From: CAVYGN01 sp963796325
GTDB lineage: Bacteria; Spirochaetota; Brevinematia; Brevinematales; JAOACQ01
Direction of reading: 5' to 3'
DNA length: 64,000 bases
Assembly (NCBI GenBank): GCA_963796325.1
Contig: CAWCLF010000001.1
Span: 248,001 to 312,000 of the forward strand
This document shows, piece by piece, positions 52,701 to 59,679 of the stretch (the stretch's first letter is position 1; each line of letters starts with the position of its first letter). Under the pieces are notes generated by a model that made no database searches, was not told where the DNA came from, and was given only the letters and a program-made list of their open reading frames with translations. The translations under genes and the position numbers were made by a program.

Positions 52701-54139
52701 AGATAGACCAGCGATGCCGCTCCTTCCCTGGCTTTCAGGGTATTTTCAAGCTTGTCGGCGAATATCCGCGGATTGAGTTCCTTAATTCGGCTGTCGGCAT
52801 ACCGGCCTCCAAGCATGTCCAGAACCAGGCGGTACTGCCTCTCCGTCAGGTTCCGGTAAGGGTATATGCTTCTTAAAAAATCATAGAGTCTGTTTATATC
52901 CCAATCTTCTACGGCGCACATGGACATAATAAGCTGGGAAAGTATATCGAGGGGGCATTCGATGGGCATAAGAGGCTCCGGAACAGATTCTTCCACGGCT
53001 TTTGCCATAACGGCGGCATCTATAAAATCTCTTCCATGAGTCGGGTATAGAAATCCCCGGCTCGTCAGGCCGACTTTATGGCCGGCTCTTCCTATCCTCT
53101 GAAGAGCCGATGTGATGGAACGGGGGGTTTCAATGAGAATAACGCGGTCGAGTTCACCGATATCGATGCCCAATTCGAGAGAGCTTGTGGCTACTATCGC
53201 TTTCAATTTCCCTTTTTTAAGCTTATCCTCCACCTCGAGCCTCAACTCTTTCGAAATAGAGCCATGATGGGAATAAGCGATAATTTCATCTTCATTTTCA
53301 TTGATAAGCCTTGCCGTTTTTTCGGTAAGCCGGCGGCTGTTTGCGAAAAGCAGAGTTGAAGAGCTGTTTTTAATCAGTTTCTTGAATTCTTCAATAAGTA
53401 AAGGCCAGCGCGATTCTCCGGCAGGAAGGAGCGGAGCGCCGGGAGGGAAAGCTACATGGATTTCATACCGTTTCGATTCGTTCGCTTCCGCTATATCAAG
53501 GGCCTTTCCCCCTCCTGCCCACCTTGCTATCGTTTCGAGGGGCCTTACTGTCGCGGAAAGGGCAATACGCTGGAAACCTCCTGAAAGCCTGGCAAGCCTT
53601 TCTACCGAAGATATGAGAAGCGTACCTCTTTTATTTCCTGCAACCGCATGAATCTCGTCAAGTATGACCGTTTTCAAATTTTGAAAAAGGTAAAAGCTGT
53701 TCCTTGATGTTAAAAGAATATTAAGGCTTTCGGGAGTCGTGATAAGAATTTCGGGAGGATGGGTTATCATCCTGCGCCTTTCCCTCGGATCGGTGTCTCC
53801 GCTTCTCACAAGAACGTTTATTAGAGGCGAACCCGGCATGGAAGATCTGATTCCCTCGAGAGGCAGGAGAAGGTTTTTTTTAACATCATTATTAAGGGCC
53901 TTCATAGGAGATACGTATAGGACCGATGTTTTTCCTGTTTCCCAGGAGCCGGAGCAGAGCCGGTCTATCGCCCAGAGAAATGCCGCAAGAGTTTTGCCAG
54001 TCCCGGTCGGCGCGGACAAAAGGATATCCCGTCCGCCTGCAATTAACGGCCATCCCTTTTCCTGTATTATTGTAGGCGTCCCAAGATTATCTTTAAACCA
54101 TTTCTTTATTGAAGGTTCGAATAAAGACAAAGAGTCCAT
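49793..54139 (-). CDS. Lhr-type large DEAD/H-box helicase
   Basis: The 1448-residue protein resembles long Lhr (large helicase-related) proteins. The SF2 core has 'APTGTGKTLAAFLWAIDRL' (Walker A, about 40-50), 'VLDEIHAVAGNKRG' (DEIH, motif II), 'ALSATVRPLE' (motif III) and 'SLELGIDIGELDRVILIETPRSITSALQRIGRAGHKVG' (motifs V-VI). The winged-helix/beta-barrel and a long C-terminal region (about 850-1448) follow, as in Lhr-CTD. It unwinds DNA or DNA-RNA duplexes and is linked to repair. GAGGGGG precedes the ATG. It is the longest gene in the window. Confidence 0.95.
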   Translation of the reverse strand: MDSLSLFEPSIKKWFKDNLGTPTIIQEKGWPLIAGGRDILLSAPTGTGKTLAAFLWAIDRLCSGSWETGKTSVLYVSPMKALNNDVKKNLLLPLEGIRSSMPGSPLINVLVRSGDTDPRERRRMITHPPEILITTPESLNILLTSRNSFYLFQNLKTVILDEIHAVAGNKRGTLLISSVERLARLSGGFQRIALSATVRPLETIARWAGGGKALDIAEANESKRYEIHVAFPPGAPLLPAGESRWPLLIEEFKKLIKNSSSTLLFANSRRLTEKTARLINENEDEIIAYSHHGSISKELRLEVEDKLKKGKLKAIVATSSLELGIDIGELDRVILIETPRSITSALQRIGRAGHKVGLTSRGFLYPTHGRDFIDAAVMAKAVEESVPEPLMPIECPLDILSQLIMSMCAVEDWDINRLYDFLRSIYPYRNLTERQYRLVLDMLGGRYADSRIKELNPRIFADKLENTLKAREGAASLVYLSGGTIPDRGYYTLRLAGSDSRIGELDEEFVWERKLGDTFSLGPAVWRIQNITASDVEVVPVDNAPNIIPFWKAEEFDRNFYLCEKTGLFLDMAGEMLKDPDNFISFLESGYHMDETSSRELTVFLQSQIDATRTALPGRRHLLAEHIRSKIPGNNSRIVLHTLWGGRVNRPLSYVISALWLEIYGYPIEIMANDDNILIMIPHKFDLNEIFEKLYSSDIEDLLRKSLENTLYFGARFRENAGRALLLPRSGFHGRVPLWLNRLRSKKLLEAVRKYGDFPITVETWRECLKDDFDLENLKKLLAELKNSEIKIGEAYTSSPSPFCGGIIWRQKNKYVYEDDTPSGSPVSSIRGDLFREILNQTGIRPRIPAETVIELDRKLKRTYTGYTIQSAGDLSAWVEERLLISENEWDDLAESCRAAGSDVNAWLAKLGERIVSIKPPGVEKRIICASSNIPFIAVFYGLPDRELDIRSLPGAAYHTVLKTYPDSLLNDKSNFLLQWISYYAVVETLSISRMLGISETSSEQLLDSLSESGDIVIDKLVEGSEGNYASHRSNLESLLRLLHRERQVSFKAMPLENLQLFLASRQGLLGNFDSMEGLKACLERLFGYPLEAQAWEESVFPSRLSPYYTSWLDSLLQNTGLIWFGSGKRKLSFAFPEDLSLFKIIRSRREETIILEEDRRYSFFEIASIFKTTTEKVSEQIWELVWKGVLSNDSFESVRKGIQNNFTPFKISEEMQGGRHQYRRWESSRPVTGRWFVTKGNNGPRDLIEETETQKDRARILLDRYGVVFRELIGNETAALRWSDLLRTFRLMELSGEILSGHFFDGISGLQFASHEAFRQLGEGLPEDKIYWFCAADPASLCGIGLKTPAVYPKRIRTNYLVFHGAKLVLTVTGAGKSLDFKVGPDNPSIEAYLGVFKAFLNREFNPMQSVIVERINSMDAVSSPYGKALKNYGFRPGYKGLELWRY

Positions 54140-54308
54140 TATTCCCCCTCTGAGTCAGTTCTAATATCTCAAGAATATTATCATTCATTATAACATATTT
54201 CTTCTTAACGCTATATGAATGACATATGGGGAGCCTGGGTCCGGCTCAAGGTGAAACAGTTGCATGAATTCAAATTTTATTCCTTCCATTCACCTTCCAT
54301 TCTCCATG

Positions 54309-54337
54309 TTGACTTTTCCTCATGCTGTAAGTATCAT
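54309..54337 (+). promoter_or_regulatory. Promoter of enolase
   Basis: TTGACT (54309-54314), 17-base spacer, TATCAT (54332-54337), both five of six to consensus. Transcription would start about 54344 and give a leader of about 150 bases that contains repeat copy C. Confidence 0.65.
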
Positions 54338-54370
54338 AAGGGCGGTCCCGTTTACATGGTCATATAGTCA

Positions 54371-54413
54371 GCAGTCCGGCAGCCGGCCGAACATTAAAGC
54401 CTGCCGCCGACTG
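54371..54413. repeat. Palindromic repeat copy C in the eno leader
   Basis: CTGCCGCCGACTG (54401-54413) is the exact reverse complement of 59538-59550 in copy B; GTCAGCAG (54367-54374) is shared directly with B at 59524-59531. An imperfect inverted arm CAGTCCGGCAG (54372-54382) faces it. The 355-base gap 54140-54494 otherwise holds the lhr upstream region and the eno promoter, and I see no gene in it. Confidence 0.5.
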
Positions 54414-54494
54414 TCCAGTTATTGCATTATATTCATTTCCGAGGCTTTACAAATAGTAAAGAGACAACCTGATAATATTAAAAAGGAGGGACAT

Positions 54495-55802
54495 ATGTCG
54501 TCAATAGTTGACGTTCATGCAAGGGAAATTTTTGATTCCAGGGGGAACCCTACTGTTGAAGTGGATGTTACGCTGGAAGACGGTTCAATGGGCAGGGCGG
54601 CGGTTCCGAGCGGCGCTTCGACCGGGGAAAGGGAAGCTGTAGAACTCAGGGACGGCGATAAAAAGCGTCTTGACGGGAAAGGCGTTGAAAAGGCTGTGGA
54701 GAATGTCAACAGTCTCATTTCCGAGGAAGTAGTCGGCCTTGACGCTTTAAACCAGGTGGAAATCGATCAGGTAATGATAGAGCTTGACGGCACGCCCAAC
54801 AAGGGCAAATTGGGTGCAAATGCCATCCTGGGTGTATCGCTTGCAACGGCAAAGGCCGCCGCGGATTTTCTGGGCATTCCCCTTTACCGCTATATAGGCG
54901 GGACTAACCCTAAACAGATGCCTGTGCCGATGGCCAATGTCCTTAACGGGGGCAAGCATGCGGACAATACAGTCGATCTTCAGGAATTCATGATTATGCC
55001 GGTAGGAGCCGGTTCTTTCAGTGAAGCGCTGGTTTACATGGCTGAAACATTCCATGCCCTTAAATCTATTTTAAAAGGCAAGGGATACTCGACCGCGGTC
55101 GGCGACGAAGGGGGGTTTGCCCCTGATTTGAAGTCCAATGAAGAGCCCCTTGAACTTCTTGTCGAAGCCATAAAAAAAGCGGGTTATAAACCGGGAGAGG
55201 ATATTTCCATAGCGCTCGATCCGGCCGCCAGCGAACTCTGGGGTGAAGCAGAAAAGGACGGGAAAAAGGGTTATAAATTCTGGAAATCGTCAAAGGAGAT
55301 ATTCAGTTCTGAGAAGATGGTGGATTATTATGTGGATCTTGTCAAGAAGTACCCCATCATCTCTCTTGAAGACGGCCTGGGCGAGAACGACTGGGACGGA
55401 TGGAAACTGCTGACTGAGAAACTGGGAAGTAAAATACAGCTTGTAGGAGATGATATATTCGTGACAAATCCTTCCATACTCAGGGAAGGCATTAAAAAAG
55501 GCATTGCCAACTCAATACTGATCAAGCTGAACCAGATCGGGACTCTTACAGAAACTATCGATGCCGTTGAAATGGCTAAAAGAGCCAATTACACTGCAGT
55601 CGTTTCACACAGAAGCGGCGAAACCGAAGACACGACAATTTCCGACCTTGTAGTGGCGTTGAACACGGGACAGATCAAAACCGGGTCAATGTCAAGGACC
55701 GACAGGATAGCCAAGTACAACCAGTTGTTAAGGATTGAGGAAGAGCTCGGCGAATTTGCACAGTATAAAGGCAAAGAGGTATTTTATAATATTTACAGAT
55801 AA
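54495..55802 (+). CDS. eno: Enolase
   Basis: Start at the ATG 54495, behind AGGAGG (54484-54489): 435 residues, full length. It converts 2-phosphoglycerate to PEP. Signatures: 'IFDSRGNPTVEVDVTLEDGSMGRAAVPSGASTGEREAVELRDGD', 'GDDIFVTNPSILREGIKKGIANSILIKLNQIGTLTETIDAV', 'SHRSGETEDTTISDLVVAL' and 'GSMSRTDRIAKYNQLLRIEEELG'. The long frame upstream of the ATG is not coding. Confidence 0.98.
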   Translation: MSSIVDVHAREIFDSRGNPTVEVDVTLEDGSMGRAAVPSGASTGEREAVELRDGDKKRLDGKGVEKAVENVNSLISEEVVGLDALNQVEIDQVMIELDGTPNKGKLGANAILGVSLATAKAAADFLGIPLYRYIGGTNPKQMPVPMANVLNGGKHADNTVDLQEFMIMPVGAGSFSEALVYMAETFHALKSILKGKGYSTAVGDEGGFAPDLKSNEEPLELLVEAIKKAGYKPGEDISIALDPAASELWGEAEKDGKKGYKFWKSSKEIFSSEKMVDYYVDLVKKYPIISLEDGLGENDWDGWKLLTEKLGSKIQLVGDDIFVTNPSILREGIKKGIANSILIKLNQIGTLTETIDAVEMAKRANYTAVVSHRSGETEDTTISDLVVALNTGQIKTGSMSRTDRIAKYNQLLRIEEELGEFAQYKGKEVFYNIYR

Positions 55803-55826
55803 GACTATATTAGTACTTTAGATAAT

Positions 55827-55860
55827 AAAACGGGGCTATGTTTTACACAGCCCCGTTTTT
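55827..55860. terminator. Bidirectional terminator between eno and the FecR gene
   Basis: AAAACGGGGCT (55827-55837) pairs with AGCCCCGTTTT (55849-55859), with T or A runs on both sides, so it can end transcription from eno and from the convergent FecR gene. Confidence 0.93.
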
Positions 55861-55877
55861 AATACTCATTATACTTT

Positions 55878-56672
55878 CTATTTTCCATGCTGTTTTGCTT
55901 TTTCCACCGCGTTTTCGGTATCATCCTCGCTGGAGGAAGAATCGCCAGCTTTTTCAAGCTCATTGAAGACCCTGTTTATATTTTTCTTCATAATCTTCAG
56001 TTTTTTCAAAGTGGCAAGATGAGAATTCTGAAGAGCCGATAAAACATCGTCTTTATTGTTCTTTACCTTGTTAATCATCGATTCGAGCTCTTTATTTTCA
56101 TCCATGGTCAGTTCGATTGTCTGGTTGGAGGTAGCCTCTACAGTTAAAAGTTTTTGAACTTCTTCGTCGTCCTGGTAGTCTTTAGGGATAGCAACATTAC
56201 GCTTGATGCTGACGGCTCCCGCTGCAACCGAAACGTCGATTTTTGATTCATCAGAATCGATTTCGAACCTTGTTCCCCTGACTGCAGCATTTGCAACCGA
56301 AGTTTCGACAGTAAAGGATTCGTCTTTCTGGAGTTTCTGCGCTATGTTGAAAAGAGCCCTTCCCTCTCTGATCTTGATCTGTTCAACCTGGTCTTTGAGT
56401 TCCTTGATCAGTATCGTAGTGTTGTCCATTACCCGGAAAACTCCCCTCTCAGGCATCAATATATCGCAATAGGAGTTAATTCCTGTCTTAAGAAGAGAAT
56501 TTTCAATCAGTTCCAGTTCAGGAAACACCTTCTTCCAGTTAACCCCGTTGTTTTGAGAGTATTTTACAACGCCTACTGAAAGGCTTACGGAATATGACTT
56601 TTTTGATTCCGGTATTATTCTGCCGGGAATAAAAAAAAGTAACAAAATGCATGCAAAGAATACTTTATTCAT
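55878..56672 (-). CDS. Exported FecR-domain protein
   Basis: The 264-residue protein has a signal peptide (about 1-20; 'MNKVFFACILLLFFIPG') and a FecR domain (about 28-170): 'GVFRVMDNTTILIKELKDQVEQIKIREGRALFNIAQKLQ' and 'FTVETSVANAAVRGTRFEIDSDESKIDVSVAAGAVSIK'. The second is the classic FecR/DUF4880-type AGTRF..v......v.V..G.V. A helical coil (about 205-245) and an acidic/Ser-rich tail follow. In FecR systems this periplasmic domain binds a sensor, but no FecI/FecA partner is here; such exported FecR proteins are common in spirochaetes. Confidence 0.85.
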   Translation of the reverse strand: MNKVFFACILLLFFIPGRIIPESKKSYSVSLSVGVVKYSQNNGVNWKKVFPELELIENSLLKTGINSYCDILMPERGVFRVMDNTTILIKELKDQVEQIKIREGRALFNIAQKLQKDESFTVETSVANAAVRGTRFEIDSDESKIDVSVAAGAVSIKRNVAIPKDYQDDEEVQKLLTVEATSNQTIELTMDENKELESMINKVKNNKDDVLSALQNSHLATLKKLKIMKKNINRVFNELEKAGDSSSSEDDTENAVEKAKQHGK

Positions 56673-56749
56673 TGTCGTTCCTCCTTAACCGGGGCTATAT
56701 TTAAAATCCATAATATCATACACCCATTTTCAGGAAAAATAAACTCGGG

Positions 56750-59434
56750 CTATATTTCTATCCTGAATGAAGCTCCTTTTTTTCCATGCGGTTTTCCTAT
56801 ATTCCTGGCTGTGAGTTTGCCGCCCATATTCTTTTCAATAATAATTTTAGACATATAAAGACCTATTCCGGTCCCATATTCCTTTGTAGTAAAGTACGGA
56901 TCGAATATCCTGCCGATAATCTCGTTCCTGATCCCTCCGGCATCATCGCTGATAGTGACCACCGACCTTTTGTTTTCGATTTCCAGCTCGATTTTTACAT
57001 GGCATTCCTTGAGGTTTCTTTCAAGCACTGCATCTTTTATGTTGCTGAGAATGTTCATAATAACCTGGCAATATTCGTTAGGATAGCCATTCCGTATTAT
57101 TTTCCTGTCTGTTTTAAAATCTATCATTATATTATGTTCTTTGTAGCTTGAATCCACGAACGATATTGTTTTTTTGATTGCCTCATCGATATTGAAATCT
57201 TCCATTTCTTTATCCGGTTTAAAAAAGTTCCTGAAATCGTCGATTGTCTGACTCATATGGAAAATGATAGACATTGCCTTGACTACTGCATCGTCGAGGT
57301 ATTTTTTGCTGAGCTTGTCGTAATCGTAAGCCTGGCCTATATTCTGGATTATGATACCAAGGGCGTTGATCGGCTGACGCCATTGATGAGCGATGTTGCC
57401 GATCATTTCGCCCATTGCGGCAAGCCTGGACTGCTGAATGAGAATCTGGTCCATCTCCCTGTTTTTCCGGAGTTCCATACTTACTTTTTTGTCAAGATTC
57501 TTGTTGAGGTCTTCCAGTTCGGTAAGGGTTTTTTGAATTGTGTCCTCGGCTGTTTTCTTATAGGTAATATCCTCTTTGAGACCTATATAATGAATTATTT
57601 CACCCTTCTGGTTTTTAATCGGTGAAATAGATGCGGATTCCCAGTAAAGTTCGCCGTTTTTCTTCTTATTATGGAATACACCTCGCCATGTCTCTCCGTT
57701 TCTTATTGTAGTCCAGAGCTTCTCGTATTCTTCATGGGGCGTGTCGCCCGATTTCAAAATTCTCGGGTTTTGACCGATAACTTCTTCCCTTGTATAACCG
57801 GTAAGCTCGATAAATTTCTGATTGACATATTCGATATTTCCACCCACTCCGGTAATCATGATACTGGACGGGCTCTGTTCAATAGCATAGGAAAGCTTGC
57901 GGATTTCTTCCTCTTCCCTTTTCATATCGGTAACATCCATAACGACCAGGATGAAACCGTCATATTGATTATCCTTAGACATGACCGGCGATGCGCTCAT
58001 GCGTACATAAATAAATGTCCCGTCTTTCCTGATCAGCCTCGCTTCGATACTCCTGTTTTTCCTGATTACAGGTTTCCTGCCGTTGCCGGGATAATTTTTT
58101 ATTTCATCCTTATAAAAGAAGGAATGGAACGGCTTGCCGATCATTTCGGTAATCGAACGATCGGCCATTCGCGTCATCCTGGGGTTTACAAAAGTTGTTA
58201 TATGGTTTTCATCGATGGCCCAGATCCCTTCTTCAGCCATTTCAACAATCTGCCTGTATTTTTTTTCGCTTTCCTGGAGAGCCTTTTCCAGCTTCTTTCT
58301 CTCGGTTATGTCATGGACAATTGCCAATTCCATGAGTTTATTGTCGATTTCAATAGGACCTACATTGATTTCTACTTCTATTTCCGAACTGTCGTTTTTT
58401 CTCAGTGTGAATTCGGCGGTCTCTGAAGCATCTTTTTTTATCAAGCCGTATGCCGGAGCTGTAGAAAATTTTGACGGTACAAGGTTAGCGGCTGAAAAGA
58501 GCTCCAGTATCTGCCTGCCGGCAATCCCTTCCTTTTTACAACTGAAAAGATTCTGAGCCTTCGAGTTGCAGTCCCTGAAAACATCTTTTTCTATCAGGAA
58601 AATGGCATCATTGGACTGTTCGAAAATATGCCTGAATTTCTTTTCGGATTCAAGGATTTTTTCCTGCAGTTCCCTTTTTTCAGTTACATCCCTGAATATC
58701 AGGACCACGCCTAAAATTGCACCGCGTTCGTCCTTAATTGGAGTAGCCTTTTTATCTATATAAATTTTCTTTCCTTCTTTAGACAGGAGAATTTCCGTAT
58801 TTATAAGCCGGTCGCCGATTTTATCGTCGATGTTATTAAGGAGACTGTTTGTAAGATCTTCCCCGGTTTTTTCATCGACGGTTTTGAAAATTTCCGATAC
58901 TTTGCTGCCTATAGATTCTTCCCTGGCCCATCCTGTCAGCGTTACGGCGAGATTATTAATCTTCCGGATGACGCCGTTCCTGTCAGTTGCTATGACTGCA
59001 TCTCCCAGGCTGTCGAACACCGAGGCCAGCCAGTCGCCTTTCTCTATGATCTCTTTTTCAAGCCTGTGCCTTAATAGCGAAATTTCGATGTTTGCCTGGA
59101 TCTCCCTTTCCCCGTAAGGTTTTATGATATATGCGTACGGGGCTCCGTTTTTTGCTTTTTTCATTGTAAATTCATCTGAAGAAGCTGTAAGGAATATAAT
59201 CGGGATGTCATGGCTTTTTTTTATGATCTCGGATGCTTCTATGCCGTTCATCTTTCCCTGCAGGATGATGTCCATCAAAATAATGTCCGGATTGGTCTGG
59301 CCGGCCTTTGCGACAGCATCTTCGCCTGATGACGCGATGCCGGCTATAATGTATCCGTAGTTCTCAAGTTTCGATTCGAGGTCTTTTGCGACTATAATTT
59401 CATCTTCCACAATGAGAACTTTAATCTTTTCCAT
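56750..59434 (-). CDS. Receiver-PAS4-histidine kinase
   Basis: The 894-residue soluble protein has an N-terminal receiver (about 1-120; 'IKVLIVEDEIIVAKDLE', 'DIILMDIILQGK', 'LTASSDEFTMKKAK', 'YIIKPYGEREI'), four PAS domains (about 135-255, 262-380, 385-505, 515-635; for example 'VIATDRNGVIRKINNLAVTLTG' and 'MITGVGGNIEYVNQKFIELTGYTREEVIGQNPRIL'), the phospho-accepting 'IGNIAHQWRQPINALGIIIQ' and an ATPase domain ending 'GGIRNEIIGRIFDPYFTTKEYGTGIGLYMSKIII'. Such proteins both receive and send phosphate. It is alone, with no adjacent regulator. Confidence 0.92.
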   Translation of the reverse strand: MEKIKVLIVEDEIIVAKDLESKLENYGYIIAGIASSGEDAVAKAGQTNPDIILMDIILQGKMNGIEASEIIKKSHDIPIIFLTASSDEFTMKKAKNGAPYAYIIKPYGEREIQANIEISLLRHRLEKEIIEKGDWLASVFDSLGDAVIATDRNGVIRKINNLAVTLTGWAREESIGSKVSEIFKTVDEKTGEDLTNSLLNNIDDKIGDRLINTEILLSKEGKKIYIDKKATPIKDERGAILGVVLIFRDVTEKRELQEKILESEKKFRHIFEQSNDAIFLIEKDVFRDCNSKAQNLFSCKKEGIAGRQILELFSAANLVPSKFSTAPAYGLIKKDASETAEFTLRKNDSSEIEVEINVGPIEIDNKLMELAIVHDITERKKLEKALQESEKKYRQIVEMAEEGIWAIDENHITTFVNPRMTRMADRSITEMIGKPFHSFFYKDEIKNYPGNGRKPVIRKNRSIEARLIRKDGTFIYVRMSASPVMSKDNQYDGFILVVMDVTDMKREEEEIRKLSYAIEQSPSSIMITGVGGNIEYVNQKFIELTGYTREEVIGQNPRILKSGDTPHEEYEKLWTTIRNGETWRGVFHNKKKNGELYWESASISPIKNQKGEIIHYIGLKEDITYKKTAEDTIQKTLTELEDLNKNLDKKVSMELRKNREMDQILIQQSRLAAMGEMIGNIAHQWRQPINALGIIIQNIGQAYDYDKLSKKYLDDAVVKAMSIIFHMSQTIDDFRNFFKPDKEMEDFNIDEAIKKTISFVDSSYKEHNIMIDFKTDRKIIRNGYPNEYCQVIMNILSNIKDAVLERNLKECHVKIELEIENKRSVVTISDDAGGIRNEIIGRIFDPYFTTKEYGTGIGLYMSKIIIEKNMGGKLTARNIGKPHGKKGASFRIEI

Positions 59435-59515
59435 AAACCTCTCTTTATACGGATAAAAGGAAATTTTAAAGTAAGAATGCGAGTATATCCTCTATTTTAT
59501 TACAAGGCTGTAAAA

Positions 59516-59605
59516 AGTCAAGCGTCAGCAGATACGCCAGTCGGCGGCAGCAAGTGTTATTCTTCAGTTGACTGTCGTCTGCCGGCTATTGACCGACGTT
59601 TGACT
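59516..59605. repeat. Palindromic repeat copy B before ftsK
   Basis: Outer arms AGTCAAGCGTC (59516-59526) and GACGTTTGACT (59595-59605) are complementary with one mismatch. Inside lie blocks shared with copies A and C (CAGTCGGCGGCAG, TTGACTGTCG, CTATTGACCGA). The last TTGACT of the repeat is the -35 of the ftsK promoter. Confidence 0.55.
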
Positions 59606-59628
59606 GTATCTATTGATTGCTTTATAAT
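59600..59628 (+). promoter_or_regulatory. Promoter of ftsK
   Basis: TTGACT (59600-59605), 17-base spacer, perfect TATAAT (59623-59628). Leader of about 45 bases to the ATG at 59680 with GGAGG (59661-59665). Confidence 0.8.
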
Positions 59629-59679
59629 TAGGTTATGGCAAAAGGCTTTATGGGTGTGCTGGAGGAAGGGGCTCCATAA

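Noticed and set aside
54264..54494. Possible N-terminal extension of enolase
   Set aside because: The added residues do not match enolase, while AGGAGG stands directly before the ATG at 54495 and the promoter lies at 54309-54337, inside the extension.
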